Shown here one piece after another: positions 34,090 to 47,203 of a stretch of 64,000 bases of DNA (positions are counted from its first letter, which is position 1; each line of letters begins with the position of its first letter). The DNA comes from Bromus sterilis (Eukaryota; Streptophyta; Magnoliopsida; Poales; Poaceae). Position numbers and translations under genes: made by a program. The notes beneath the pieces were generated by a model that saw only the letters and a program-made list of their open reading frames with translations, did not search any database and had not been told where the DNA came from. Location of the stretch: positions 64,216,001 to 64,280,000 of the forward strand of contig OX465598.1 of assembly GCA_950022295.1 (NCBI GenBank), read 5' to 3'.

Positions 34090-36358
34090 TATTTCATGGA
34101 AAAGATTAGAAAAACACAAAGATATTTTTCAATATTTTTGGACAAATCACTCATCTCTTTCAGTAAACAGATGAGTCATAGGGGCACTCGTCAAGTATTT
34201 AGCTCTTTCTGTTTCTATCCATCTTCTTGTCCTATCCTTTGATCCTCAACTTTAACTATCTCTTGTTTCTCATCATTGAACATCTCCATATCATGTTTCC
34301 ACTTGTGAGCATGATTTCCTTGTGTTTAATATTTTTGCACTTGCAAATATTAAACTTATCTATCTAGTCCTATTTCTATCTCCTTCCATCTGTTTTAACT
34401 TGAACCTATTGTCATCTTTTGAACATCTAGCACTTGCTATCCATCATTAGTCACTTCCATTTCATCTTACCACTTGGGAGGATGACTCTATGTGATTAAT
34501 ATTCTTGATTATGCTATTCTTCGAAATAGCATAATCCATTCCTTTTTGTCCCATCTATTCTTCCATATTGGACTTATCTCCATTGAACAACTTGATCTTC
34601 TTGTCTTTCCTAGCATCATTATTATGATGTAAGCATTTTATTATTTAATACTAATAAAATGAAGAAGATCATATCCATCATTTCTATCCCATGATCATCC
34701 ATGTGATCATGGAAGCATCTTGTCTTCTATCTTGTCTTCTCCATTTGTTCTGTGATCCAAACAAATGGTATACCCTTGAACCTTCTATCATTTTGTTCTG
34801 ACCATTTCATTTTATTGGTCATTATATAAAATGAAGATGATCATCCTATTCCTTGAATCCATTAGCTTGCAGATGATTATTTCATCATCATATACCTATC
34901 TAGTCCTTGTATTTCTGTCTCCAAAATTCCTGGACTCGAACCTAGTGCTTTTCATTGACATCGTTAATTCGAAATATCATCATATTTGAACTCTATCATT
35001 TTATTCTCATAATTAAGAAGGGTCATGGACCCTAGCTCCCTTAATTATTCCAATATGGTCATATTTTGATCTCGTGTCATCTAGTCTTGGCTAAAACCCT
35101 CATGAACACCCTTGAACCCATCCATTAGCCTATCTAACATAATTATTATGATGTTAATGTTTTATTATCTAATAATAAAATAAAGGATGTAATTTTCCAT
35201 TCTCTTTCCCTCATGATCACGCATATGATCATGAATCTTCGAGTCTTGCATTTTCTTTGTTCCATTCATTTTGAAACCAATCCAAGTGCACGCCATTGAT
35301 CTCTACAACACTCCTATCATCCTTTTTTGTCTCCATCATCCAATTTTAATAATTGGATGAGTCCTTAAACCCTAGACTCTATATTTGTGCTTGTATGATC
35401 ATAATTTGGCAATATGACATCTAGCATTGCTTTGTAACCTAACCACCACCACTAAACCCATACCTTGATCAATCCAGCACTTATTCCTTTCTCTGGTCGA
35501 AATGCTACAGTAGCATGGACACCCCTTTGTCCTTTTGTGCTTGTAAGTGAAGGAGATGGCATAAATGCATGCCTTGGCAAAAATATTAAAAGAGGCAACT
35601 CCCCCACCTCATCCCTGCATTTGGTCGGTTCAGACAACTAAAGGAGGACCAGGAATACCCCCTCCACCGCCCCTTTGGTACAATGGGAGGCCATCACCCG
35701 AGGGTATGATGGGAAGACCCGAAAAATGGCCATTGCCACCCTCTCCCTCTATTTATATGTCCAGAAGCCTCCCCCAGCCTCCCATATCTCCTCATCCAAC
35801 ACCACAACATCCTGGTAGTCCTCCATGAGCTCTAGAACCAGACCCATCCCCTGCAATGGCCGTGTTTGCCATTTCTTCTTCTTTTAACCCGAAACTTAGA
35901 GGTGATGGTTCTTCCCTTTCCAGACCTCCTCTCCTGTATCTCTCTTCTTGAAAGATGTAGATCTGACCCCTGTTAATCAAATCGTGCCCCTGTTTGGGCT
36001 CAGATCTTGCTGTAGAAGTCGCATTTGACCTCGAGCTATGCATGCCTGAAGATTGGCACCCTCCTTGCCCTGTCTCCCCGGAGAAGCTCCGGCAGATCTG
36101 AGACCTCCCTGAGCCTGCGCAGACCCTCCTCCGTCGATCCCGGACCTCCCTGGCGACATGCAGCAGCTCCAGCCTCCTCCCGCGAGCGCCCCTAGTTAGC
36201 TAGGGTTTCCTCCCGCTGGTTTCTTCGCGAGGGAGACGACGCTGCTGCGCCGTCGATAGCCTCCTGATCGAACAACCATGCAGCCCGCGTACCACTTCGC
36301 CTCTTTACGCACGACCCGGCTTGAAGCAGGCCGAACCCTCCTCAGCCTCCCCGGCCCG
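34090..36358 (+). mobile_element. Foreign segment in the upstream LTR: head of the LARD-like element
   Basis: Nearly identical to 44935-47203 in the downstream LTR. It consists of AT-rich U3-like sequence, then a TATTTATA box near 35750 followed by a pyrimidine-rich, GC-rich leader. This is the promoter half of a long-LTR element. No protein frame is credible; the longest are 60-87 codons. Confidence 0.65.
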
Positions 36359-36867
36359 TGATGACCCACAAGTATAGGGGATCGCCACAGTCTTCAAGGG
36401 AAGTAAAACCCAATTTATTGATTCAACACAAGGGGAGCCAAAGAATACTTATAAGCCTTAACAAATGAGTTGTCAGTTCAGCTGCACCTGAAAGTAATAT
36501 TGCTCGCAATGGTTTATCAGTGGTAACAGTTTTATGGAAGTGGCAGTAATGGAATAAAAGCAGCAGTGAAGTAAAAAACAACAGTAGTAACAATTGCAGT
36601 AAACAGCAGGATGGAAAACACTGTAGGTATAGGGATGGATGGACGGGCGTTGCATGGATAAGAGAATTCATGGTACACATAAGACAGGGGCATTGCAGAT
36701 AAATAAGATAAAAACATCCTAGTACTAGATAACCATAGGCGTGTGTTCCTATATAGCCGTACGTGCTCACAAGGAGAACTTGCACAACATCTTTTGTCCT
36801 GCCAGCCCGTTGCTGCGGGGCCTCTAGGGAACTACTGGCAATTAAGGTGTTCCTTTCAATAGAACAC
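36359..36867 (-). mobile_element. 509-bp fragment of Athila-type LTR
   Basis: Begins TGATGACCCACAAG and matches 47204-47711 at the left end of the complete gypsy element, then stops abruptly at AGAACAC. The left junction (CCGGCCCG then TGATGACC) is the same as in the downstream LTR. Confidence 0.88.
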
Positions 36868-36871
36868 CGTT

Positions 36872-37070
36872 GCCGCGCCGCCCGCCCGCCGCCGGGTACC
36901 GCCGTCCTCCGTGCCTACTTGTGCCTTCTCTCTCCTACGTGTAGGCACTTGGTAGGGCGGGGACAAGGTCTCCATCCAACTCCTCTGGGATCACGTCGTC
37001 TTGACGGTGATCGCCGGAATCTCGCCGGAACCCTAGTTCCGGGATTTCTTCGAAGGACCGTCCGGGCGAA
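36872..37070. repeat. Duplicated LTR segment (partner 33849-34089)
   Basis: It repeats the GCC-rich tract, TACGTGTAGGCACTTGGTAG and GACCGTCCGGGCGAA. It lacks about 41 bp of the GCC repeat found in the first copy. After it the LTR continues with its native tail GCCCTGCCGG. Confidence 0.88.
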
Positions 37071-37443
37071 GCCCTGCCGGAATTGCACCAGGTTCATCGT
37101 CCACCCGCCAGGACGTTGAACGGATCTCTCTACTTCGCCGTGTATCCGCTGGAACGGAGAAGCGCCGACGTCGTCATGCTGTACGTGTGTAATCTCCTCG
37201 GAGGCGTTACACTTGTGGCGCTTGATCGTCTCACGGATCGCCAAGACTGAACGGATCGTGATCGGACTTCCTCGACACCCTCCTTCAAGCTTCCGCTACT
37301 GATTTGCAACGGTATGTAAATCAAGTTTTGCATGTTTGCATATTCATGTTTTGTTGCATGCATCACCTAGACAGATCTTGGCTAGGGTTTATTCGTTGTT
37401 GCGTAGAAAAAAAAATTGTTTTCCATGCTGCGAATCCCAACAG

Positions 37444-37456
37444 TGGTATCAGAGCC
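37444..37456 (+). other. Primer binding site, initiator tRNA-Met type
   Basis: TGGTATCAGAGCC lies one base after the LTR end CAACA. It is the exact copia consensus complementary to the 3' end of initiator tRNA-Met, and it sets the plus orientation of the element. Confidence 0.95.
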
Positions 37457-39964
37457 TCGTCTATGCGTAGATGTATTGTGCGAATATAGAACACGATGGT
37501 ACATCGGGGGCGTTGATCTTCTTGCTTGCTACTTCTTCGTTTAATTCTAGTTTTTGCGGTATAGCGGATTGAATCTGGATCGAACCGACTTTACGCATAG
37601 GCATATGCGAGACTGGTTTCACAAGACACACGATTTTACATCATGTATGTGATTTACGATTGTCAGACTCATCTACTATAGTAAAAACGGAATTGAATTA
37701 AGAAGCTTGTAGATCTCTTCGGAGTTGCTACACGGGGCTCACGGTTAGTGAACAAGTTAATGGTCGGTGTTTTGAGACTAGTTGTCGTCTCACTACATCG
37801 AACACCCCGCAATGGTTAATAAGCAACTTGAGGATCCACGTTGTGGCTTTGCGTAAGTAGATGGAAGATCTTGTGACGCAACCCCTAGAAGCCACGTAAA
37901 ACTTGCTCAACTAAGTAGAAGAACGTCTAACTTCGTTTTGCAGGGGAATCCGTGATGTGGTATAGCAAGGAAATTTGCATTGCATGCATATAATAAATCT
38001 TGTTTTTAGTCTTGCTCCGGAGTACTTCGTACTGGACCAATGACCGTGGCGCCTACGGCAAGGAGGCCGTACCGGCACGACACGAAGGAGATCGTGACGT
38101 GAAGGGCTATACCATATCACATGCATACATATATGTTTTAACTGCCTGTGAAGAGTTAATCCATTGTTGTGTGCGCTTCTTGTTGTGCTTGAATTTAGGC
38201 GGTAGCATAACAAGATAACTGTAAGAGCAAAGTTATGCCCTCAAGTGTTTTGGATATTGTTGGTCAAAACAGTAGAGGAACTAACAAGTTTCTTAGTGTG
38301 AAACAGATGGTTAGGTTCCTGAAGTTATAGGTTGGTAATAAAGCTTCAACGAAGATTTACTCATTTATCGAAGCATATCCTCTGGAGTGAAGCTCATCAC
38401 GGAGGTCGACCCCTAAAAAGATAAGGAATCCTGAAGCTCATCTCATTGAAGAAGATGACCAAGATGGCGCAAGACTTAGTTGTTTTTGCGTAGTTCCTTT
38501 TACTTCTTTGAGTCGTAGGAAAAACCGTACTATCAAGAGGGGTTTAGTAAATGTACTCCGAAGGTTTTGATGAAAAGACTCAGATCAAATCTAAACCTGT
38601 GAGAAGCCAGAGTTGAAGAAATCTCATGTGAGCTAGGTAATGCTTCACCAGCGAAGACTTTGTTCTTTCGGCTCCTGAAGCAGAACCAAGTCCGTGAGTC
38701 AGCTTTACTTGGACCGCAAATAAAGTTGCGCTTTGATTGAAAATATGACCGTTGGGGACAGGTGTCAAGCTGTCACATCGGGTCACTTCAGTCATTTCGC
38801 ACCTAGGGATTGCCACCTATAAATACGCCACCCCCTCCCTCATTGGCCGGTGGCTGCTCCAAGATTGATTCCCTACAGAGGAGAGAGAAAGGGCAACCCC
38901 ACCGAAGCATATCAAAAACCCTTCCACAGAAGCATAAGTCCTATTGATCTGAGTTGATTCATTATGACTTAGGAAGAAGTTTGCTAGCCTTTTTATCTTG
39001 GAGAACTGCAATTCTCCTAAACGGTTAGAGAGTTGTTCTTCAGAGAGCGAAGAGTTATTGTCGCCTCGAAGTCCAGTTTGTCAAAGGTTTCGGTGATTTC
39101 CTCAATAATCAACCACGAGTGAAGAATTGACCAAGCTCAAGGAGATTGGTGCAGTGGAGATACGGACGGAGAGAGGTTAGCTCCTGTGTTCAATCACAAG
39201 TCCCTCCAACCAGACGTAGCACTTTGCAGAGTGTGAACTGGTCGAACAAACATCGCCGAGTCAAGAGTTCGTTTTACTTTCCGCACTTACATTCAGTTTA
39301 TCAATTGCTTCAGTGATCAGCTTCAATGCAATTGACTCAATGCTTTTGATTCGCTATGTTATGCTTCAATCATGTTCTGCTTCGATGTTTACCTTTCTGT
39401 TGAAACTCTTCTGCTGTTAAGTTATGCTTCACTTCATAGTTTCATGCAAAAATTTGAAGTGATCATTCACCCCCTCCCCCTCTAATCACATACTTGAACT
39501 TACAATAACCCCTCATCAAATATCATAGCTTACGTGCTTCCCTAAATATGCAACGTTGCTACAGTTCGACGTTTCAAAGCGCTACGTGTTAATCGGGCGT
39601 GATAGATCCTTTCGTTCACATACAACGGTATGAGATTATTTCTCACACATGTGGAGATAGTCTTGTACAGGCGGAAAGTATTTAGGTTGACTTGACGGTC
39701 TAGCAAGTATAGACTTGTACCGAAGCACAAGGACTGAAAGGTCACACACGAGTCACACGGAGTAGTGATTGACGATGTTGCGTCTACCATTGAAGCGATT
39801 CCACCTCTCGTGTCAATCGACGTGGAAAAGTGAATTTGGGTCGTGTGTCACTTGAACAACGGAGGGATGTTGTTTTGAGTGGGAGTTCTAGGATTAATCA
39901 CTAGATTAAATGAACTCAATTTATCTTGAACGAAGTCTAAGCGTCTTTGCGATTATTGTTGTAG
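37457..39964 (+). other. Untranslated leader of the copia element
   Basis: 2.5 kb without a long frame, between the primer site and the gag ATG. Such leaders house packaging and dimerisation signals in this lineage, but I cannot point to one. The CAGGTGTCAAGCTGTCAC region near 38760 and TATAAATACGCC at 38819 resemble a secondary promoter, with low confidence. Confidence 0.5.
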
Positions 39965-40999
39965 ATGGCTAGAACCGCCCAGACATTCCACTCAGGAGTC
40001 TTCCTAGAAAGAGATAGACTGAAAGTGACCGGTGCAAACTTCAATGATTGGCACCGTAGCCTGAGGATTCTCCTCTTGGCGCACAAGAAGACCTATGTGA
40101 TTGAGACTGAACTTCCTAGTGAAGAATTGGCTGCTGATGCTTCCTATGCGGATAAAACCGCTCGGGAGCAGTGGAAAGATGACAACGTTATCATTCACTG
40201 TGGGATGCTTCAAGCTATTGAAGCGGGCCTCCAAAAGCGCTTTGAGAACTTTACGGCATATAAAACGCTGGAGGAATTGAAAACTATGTTTCAAACTCAA
40301 GCTCGTGCCGAGAGATATGAGATCTCTGATAAGTTCTTTACGCACAAGATGGAGGAAGGGAGCTCGGTGAGTGAGCACGCCATAATGATGACGGGCTACA
40401 TTCAGCGTCTTGATGAATTGGAATGCAAGATTCCTGAGGATCTCAAGATGGACCGAGTTATGCAATCCCTACCACCTAGCTTTAATAGCTTCGTGATGAA
40501 CTTTAATATGCAAGGGATGAAGAAAATCGTCCCGGAGCTTTTCGCAATGCTTAAGGTTGCGGAAGTTGACATCAAGAAAGAGCGCCAAGTTTTGATGGTG
40601 AATAGGACCACTAGTTTCAAGAAGAAAGGAAAGAAAGGTGTTTCTAAGAAGGGTGGAAAATTTGCCGACCCAACTAAGAAACGCAAGTCTGGATCTAAGC
40701 TTGAGACTGAGTGCTACTATTGTAAGGCCATGGGTCATTGGAAGAGGAATTGTCCCAAGTTCATAGCCGACAAGAAGGCTGGACTTATCAAGAAAGGTAT
40801 ATATGACATACTTATAGATGTGAATTTTCTTGTGCTCAAAGTAGCGCCTGAGTATGGAGATACTAATTCGGTTACTCTTGTTTGTAACGCGAAACAGGAC
40901 CTGCTGCTGCTGAGCACTGAAGAAGATCAAGAGGACTGGGAGATGATTCGTGAGGACGTCACGATCTGGATGCTCCCGCCACATCTATCGTCGGATTAG
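39965..40999 (+). CDS. Copia gag with zinc knuckle (pol absent)
   Basis: 344 residues from ATG (GTAGATGGCT). The N-terminal copia gag domain includes ANFNDWHRSLRILLLAHKK (residues 24-42), EQWKDDNVIIHCGMLQAIE near 69-87, and MDRVMQSLPPSFNSFVMNF near 162-180. A Lys-rich linker (FKKKGKKGVSKKGGK) leads to a complete CCHC knuckle with C250, C253, H258 and C263. After residue about 270 the frame continues for some 70 residues that do not show a protease motif, and ends at 40997-40999. The frame is intact. The product could form particles and package RNA, but the element would depend on pol from relatives. It is longer and better preserved than the gag at 15727-16434. Confidence 0.88.
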   Translation: MARTAQTFHSGVFLERDRLKVTGANFNDWHRSLRILLLAHKKTYVIETELPSEELAADASYADKTAREQWKDDNVIIHCGMLQAIEAGLQKRFENFTAYKTLEELKTMFQTQARAERYEISDKFFTHKMEEGSSVSEHAIMMTGYIQRLDELECKIPEDLKMDRVMQSLPPSFNSFVMNFNMQGMKKIVPELFAMLKVAEVDIKKERQVLMVNRTTSFKKKGKKGVSKKGGKFADPTKKRKSGSKLETECYYCKAMGHWKRNCPKFIADKKAGLIKKGIYDILIDVNFLVLKVAPEYGDTNSVTLVCNAKQDLLLLSTEEDQEDWEMIREDVTIWMLPPHLSSD

Positions 41000-43301
41000 T
41001 TTAAATACTAGCAATTTAGTAGTAGGTGCTTTTAGGATATGATAAGTCAATCATATTCTTGTAAGGATTATTATTCGGATAAATAAAGAGAACCTGGTTG
41101 CTCGATTTATGAATGATATCTTTTATGGCGCACCTATTGTTTGCTATATTTATTCCGTTGAAATCGCGATGATGGTGTTACACATCTATGGATGTCGATT
41201 ATTCGACATGGTGATAATGTTCTTAGCAAAGTTTTGTTGGATGTCTTGTGTGTTTGAAGTTTTAGAGATATCTGTACTTGTTTGCTTATAGGAATCATCA
41301 AAACCGTATGGGAAATAACTTCATGTTATTGTTTTTGATCATCGTGGTTGATATCTAAGTTTTGATAAATAGACACGATATCGAGATACGGAGAGATGCG
41401 CCCTCATATAATATATTTCACTAAGTCAAGTGAGTATATTAACTATCTTGTAATCCATATATGTGAATATTCTCAAGGAGATTTCATCTCGGGAAAATAT
41501 CAAGATACATGGAGATTTTCAAGGAGATTTTTAATCTCGGGGAAAATTCTAAGACAAGATAGTGATAGGTCGAGTTAGATGAGGTGTTTTAGATAAACAC
41601 TCCTCGTATAGGTTGAGTTGCGCAGCGCGGGATTTTTCACCCGGCACCGGCACTTTCCCTTTTCAAGCGGGAGCTGGGTGATGAGGTTCACCAAAGCCCT
41701 GTCTACTCTGACGCCTATGTAATCGTAGATCATCATGCTCGCATGACATCCGCAAGGATATTATGAGTTCATCATGAACATGCTTTTATTGTGAGAATAA
41801 AAGATGAAAGAAACTACGAATGATGAGGAAGCGATGATGGGTCCAAAGGTTCCGATAAATAGCATAGTGCTATATAATCCGGAATAAGGTTCACAAATAG
41901 TGCTTATACTATTTGAAGGTTTTATCCAAGGTTCTAGGTTAGAGGATAAAAGGGAACTTTATTTTGAAAGTTGGATATTTGATTATGTCCATCCGGATTT
42001 TATTAGTGATCATCACATATTTTATATGTGTGAGGGATATCAAAACGTTGTACCTAAACAATGTGCTTTTGAAAGACATTGTGCCTAAACAATGTTTTGT
42101 TGAAGGAAATTGTTCCTAAACAATGTGTTGTTGAAGATAAAAAGGTATAATTGTATGGAGATACAATTAAGGAGTTTTGAGTATCTATGATACTAATAAG
42201 GAATGCATGCTTAAAAGGTTTGTTTAAGCAAGGACATATCGGAAATAGAAATCTTTGCATGAGGCAAAGGAATCTATGTTTCAAGAAAACAAGTGGGAGC
42301 TCTAAATATTGTTCTTAAAGGATTATATGAAAGTATGCATATAATATTAAGAGACAATACTACATGGCCAAGTTGAAGTGTTGTAGAATAAAGAAGTTAG
42401 ATTTTCTTTATTAGTGGTGTCACAACTAAAGATTCAGTATTAGAAGATTATTTGGTGATAATCTATACTTACACAATCAAGTAGATATTGTCTATTATAT
42501 GTTTGATATCATACAAAATAGGAATATTATTGTATGAATATGTATTCTGGGCAGTTATATTCATCAAGTGAATCAATACCTAGAATATGCATTGATAAAG
42601 GTAGATGGTAAAACATCTATTATGACTGTGTCATAAAGTTTATCAAGAGGATCAAACATATTGGTAAAGACAAAGAATGTTCAATAGTTTGTGCAAACAA
42701 ATAATATCACAAGTGTGGTGATATGAAAGATTGAACATGAGAGGATGATATTCTTAAAGAATACCATGGACTTGGTATGATAAGAAGTATCATGAATATT
42801 ATGAGGAATATGAAGGGATAAATATACGGAGTTATATTTATGCAAAGCTTCATATTTAGATCATGATATAGTTCTCTTCTCAAGTGGGAGTTATCTTATA
42901 GTAGGAAAGTAATAGTTTGGATAAACTATGCAACGTGGGGGCATTTACAAAAGAAGTGCTATTTTGTGACAACACCTAGAGTTGTACACAAAAGTGGGAG
43001 TATAGACAAAAGGATTGTTTTGTCTAGAGATCTTGTTCAGATTTTATGAATTGATATAGATGAGAATCTATCATCAAATTTATGAAAATCACGGTCATGC
43101 AAGAGCTCCAAAATACTAGTACTTGCACATATTTACATATGTGTTTTATGTCAAAGTTGATGACATAAGGAATCGCGCTAGACATACATATCTAAGTTCG
43201 ATATGATGGCTTATTCACTTTCCCATGAGCATAACATGATTGGATACTTAAGTCTAGAAGTATTCGAATCAAGGAATTGTTAAGTCAATATTATTGACTC
43301 T
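41000..43301 (+). other. Post-gag region without pol
   Basis: AT-rich, with only short frames. AAGTGGGAG-type motifs recur (about 42290, 42890, 42990), as in the other copia element. I could not recognise integrase, RT or RNase H. Confidence 0.65.
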
Positions 43302-43317
43302 AGTGCAAGTGGGATAC
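43302..43317 (+). other. Polypurine tract of the second copia element
   Basis: AGTGCAAGTGGGATAC immediately precedes TGTTGG. It corresponds to the tract at 12687-12709 in the other copia element. Confidence 0.88.
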
Positions 43318-44934
43318 TGTTGGAATTGGTGCCCTAGAGACAATAATAAAGGTATATTTTATTATATGGGCCAATTCATGTTCTTGATAATCGTCTATAT
43401 ATATCATGCTTGACTGTATTAGAGGAAACATAATACATTGTGTGAAATATAGACACCATGGTCCCTAGTATGTCTCTATACTAGTTCACTAAGTGAGTGA
43501 TGGTTATCGTTTCCATAACCATAGAGACTGTGTTCTCTCATTAGTGGAGCTCATGTTATTCTGGAGGGAATAATGTGACGGACATACCCAATTACTAAAG
43601 CGAAGCAATTGATCGTGTCACAGAAGTTCTGATTGCGTAGCTTTATCCGTTGACGTCTTTTTAATTCCTTTGACCATGAGATCACGCAACTCTCGGGTAT
43701 CGGTGGTAGTGCTTTGCTCGCTGCAAACGTCACATCTTAAACGAGTGATTATAAAGTTATCTTGTGGGTGCTGCTGCCGATACCTTGTAGGCTTGTGTGT
43801 GTTCAAGAGTGAGACTTGTCCATCCAAGTGACGGATAGATATTCTCTGGGCCCATCTCAGTAACGTTCACTCAATCGCTTGCAAGCACGTGATCGGGTCA
43901 CAAGAGAGTGAATTGTTATGATGAGAAAAGAGAACTTACCGGTAACGAGATTGAACAAGGTGCGACGGCATTGACGATCTATATGTCGGGTAAGTAACAT
44001 ATCGCAGGACATGGGAATTATATATCGACGGTCATAGTGGTTCGTGAGATGATCTGGTTGATCATCCGAGTAAATAGTCGGAGTAGCACTGACGTTTCCA
44101 GAGTCACCCTACTACGTGTGGCTATGAGAATAGTCACAGATGTCATTGTTTACCGGACCCGTAGGGTAACACACTTAAGGCAGTACGACGCTTTGGGTAT
44201 GAGAGAAAGGATAGGTGCAATTATTGTTCGGAGAAATATCGGAGTCCCGGTTGACTTCGGGAGTATCACGGATGGATTCGGAATAGCGGAAAACCCCTAA
44301 GTTCATATATTGGAAGGTTCTGGAAAGTTTCGGGTAAAACCGGGAAAAGTCCGGAAAGTTCTAGAAGGGGTGGGGCCGGGCCAGCTAGGCCGGACCCCAC
44401 CGGGCGGGCGCACCAGGGCCGGGCCGCACCTGGCCGGCCGGTCGGTGGGAGGGAGGCCTCCTCCCTCCTAGCCGAGTTGGGGAGGGAGAGGACTCCCTCC
44501 CTTCCGGTGTGTTCTTTTTGCCTACCAATTCGAGAACTAGGAAAGTTTGTGTTCGGGTGTTATACGGATTCCTTTTCGGAATCCGTCGGACCAAGGGCTG
44601 CGCGGACGCCTATATAAACGAGGCCCCGGGGGCAAGATTGAACACGACACAACCAGCCCCGGCCTCACCCCGCGCCCACGCCCGCACCCGCCGCCGCGCC
44701 GCCCGCCCGCCGCCGGCCACCACCGTCGCCGCCCGCCGCCGTGCTCGCGCCGCCGCCGGGTACCGCCGTCCTCCGCGCCTACTTGTGCCTTCTCTCTCCT
44801 ACGTGTAGGCACTTGGTAGGGCGGGGACAAGGTCTCCATCCAACTCCTCCGGGATCACGTCGTCTTGACGGTGATCGCCGGAATCTCGCCGGAACCCTAG
44901 TTCCGGGATTTCTTCGAAGGACCGTCCGGGCGAA
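43318..44934 (+). repeat. Downstream LTR of the second copia element (5' part)
   Basis: Co-linear with 32475-34089 (offset 10843-10845), with scattered substitutions and an 11-bp difference near 44325. TATATAAA is at 44611-44618, with the hairpin CGGATTCC/GGAATCCG at 44565-44585 upstream. After GGGCGAA at 44934 foreign DNA begins. The native LTR tail (as at 37071-37442) is not found in the rest of the window. Confidence 0.88.
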
Positions 44935-47203
44935 TATTTCATGGAAAAGATTAGCAAAACACAAAGATATTTTTCAATATTTTTGGACAAATCACTCATC
45001 TCTTTCAGTAAACAGATGAGTCATAGGGGCACTCGTCAAGTATTTAGCTCTTTCTGTTTCTATTCATCTTCTTGTCCTATCCTTTGATCCTCAACTTTAA
45101 CTATCTCTTGTTTCTCATCATTGAACATCTCCATATCATGTTTCCACTTGTGAGCATGATTTCCTTGTGTTTAATATTTTTGCACTTGCAAATATTAAAC
45201 TTATCTATCTAGTCCTATTTCTATCTCCTTCCATCTGTTTTAACTTGAACCTATTGTCATCTTTTGAACATCTAGCACTTGCTATCCATCATTAGTCACT
45301 TCCATTTCATCTTACCACTTGGGAGGATGACTCTATGTGATTAATATTCTTGATTATGCTATTCTTCGAAATAGCATAATCCATTCCTTTTTGTCCCATC
45401 TATTCTTCCATATTGGACTTATCTCCATTGAACAACTTGATCTTCTTGTCTTTCCTAGCATCATTATTATGATGTAAGCATTTTATTATTTAATACTAAT
45501 AAAATGAAGAAGATCATATCCATCATTTCTATCCCATGATCATCCATGTGATCATGGAAGCATCTTGTCTTCTATCTTGTCTTCTCCATTTGTTCTGTGA
45601 TCCAAACAAATGGTATACCCTTGAACCTTCTATCATTTTGTTCTGACCATTTCATTTTATTGGTCATTATATAAAATGAAGATGATCATCCTATTCCTTG
45701 AATCCATTAGCTTGCAGATGATTATTTCATCATCATATACCTATCTAGTCCTTGTATTTCTGTCTCCAAAATTCCTGGACTCGAACCTAGTGCTTTTCAT
45801 TGACATCGTTAATTCGAAATATCATCATATTTGAACTCTATCATTTTATTCTCATAATTAAGAAGGGTCATGGACCCTAGCTCCCTTAATTATTCCAATA
45901 TGGTCATATTTTGATCTCGTGTCATCTAGTCTTGGCTAAAACCCTCATGAACACCCTTGAACCCATCCATTAGCCTATCTAACATAATTATTATGATGTT
46001 AATGTTTTATTATCTAATAATAAAATAAAGGATGTAATTTTCCATTCTCTTTCCCTCATGATCACGCATATGATCATGAATCTTCGAGTCTTGCATTTTC
46101 TTTGTTCCATTCATTTTGAAACCAATCCAAGTGCACGCCTTTGATCTCTATAACACTCCTATCATCCTTTTTTGTCTCCATCATCCAATTTTAATAATTG
46201 GATGAGTCCTTAAACCCTAGACTCTATATTTGTGCTTGTATGATCATAATTTGGCAATATGACATCTAGCATTGCTTTTTAACCTAACCACCACCACTAA
46301 ACCCATACCTTGATCAATACAACACTTATTCCTTTCTCTGGTCGAAATGCTACAGTAGCATGGACACCCCTTTGTCCTTTTGTGCTTGTAAGTGAAGGAG
46401 ATGGCATAAATGCATGCCTTGGCAAAAATATTAAAAGAGGCAACTCCCCCACCTCATCCCTGCATTTGGTCGGTTCAGACAACTAAAGGAGGACCAGGAA
46501 TACCCCCTCCACCGCCCCTTTGGTACAATGGGAGGCCATCACCCGAGGGTATGATGGGAAGACCCGAAAAATGGCCATTGCCACCCTCTCCCTCTATTTA
46601 TATGTCCAGAAGCCTCCCCCAGCCTCCCATATCTCCTCATCCAACACCACAACATCCTGGTAGTCCTCCATGAGCTCTAGAACCAGACCCATCCCCTGCA
46701 ATGGCCGTATTTTCCATTTCTTCTTCTTTTAACCCGAAACTTAGAGGTGATGGTTCTTCCCTTTCCAGACCTCCTCTCCTGTATCTCTCTTCTTGAAAGA
46801 TGTAGATCTGACCCCTGTTAATCAATTCGTGCCCCTGTTTAGGCTCAGATCTTGCTGTAGAAGTCGCATTTGACCTCGAGCTATGCATGCCTGAAGATTG
46901 GCACCCTCCTTGCCCTGTCTCCCCGGAGAAGCTCCGGCAGATCTGAGACCTCCCTGAGCCTGCCCAGACCCTCCTCCGTCGATCCCGGACCTCCCCGGCG
47001 ACATGCAGCAGCTCCAGCCTCCTCCCGCGAGCGCCCCTAGCTAGCTAGGGTTTCCTCCCACTGGTTTCTTCGCGAGGGAGACGACGCTGCTGCGCCGTCG
47101 ATAGACTCCTGATCGAACAGCCATGCAGCCCGCGTACCACTTCGCCTCTTTACGCACGGCCCGGCTTGAAGCAGGCCGAACCCTCCTCAGCCTCCCCGGC
47201 CCG
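44935..47203 (+). mobile_element. Long-LTR, LARD-like element, first part
   Basis: AT-rich U3-like DNA up to a TATTTATA box (about 46595), then a GC-rich leader ending at CCCCGGCCCG, where the gypsy element is inserted. It resumes at 56641 after the gypsy. No protein coding. Length and lack of genes recall large retrotransposon derivatives such as barley Sukkula; the identity is not established. Confidence 0.55.

Larger units (their letters stand above)
32475..37442 (+). repeat. Upstream LTR of the second copia element (composite)
   Basis: Starts TGTTAGAATTGGTGCCCTAG and ends CCCAACA before the primer site. A TATA box (TATATAAA) is at 33776-33783, with the hairpin CGGATTCC/GGAATCCG (33720-33740) just upstream. 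The native LTR is about 2 kb. It is enlarged by 34090-36867 (foreign DNA) plus a second copy of its own 33849-34089 segment at 36872-37070. Plus-strand frames in the GCC-rich part are not genes. Confidence 0.8.

Noticed and set aside
38580..38820. TATAAATA at about 38819 as a host gene promoter
   Set aside because: It lies in the copia leader and no spliced or open host-like gene follows before gag.
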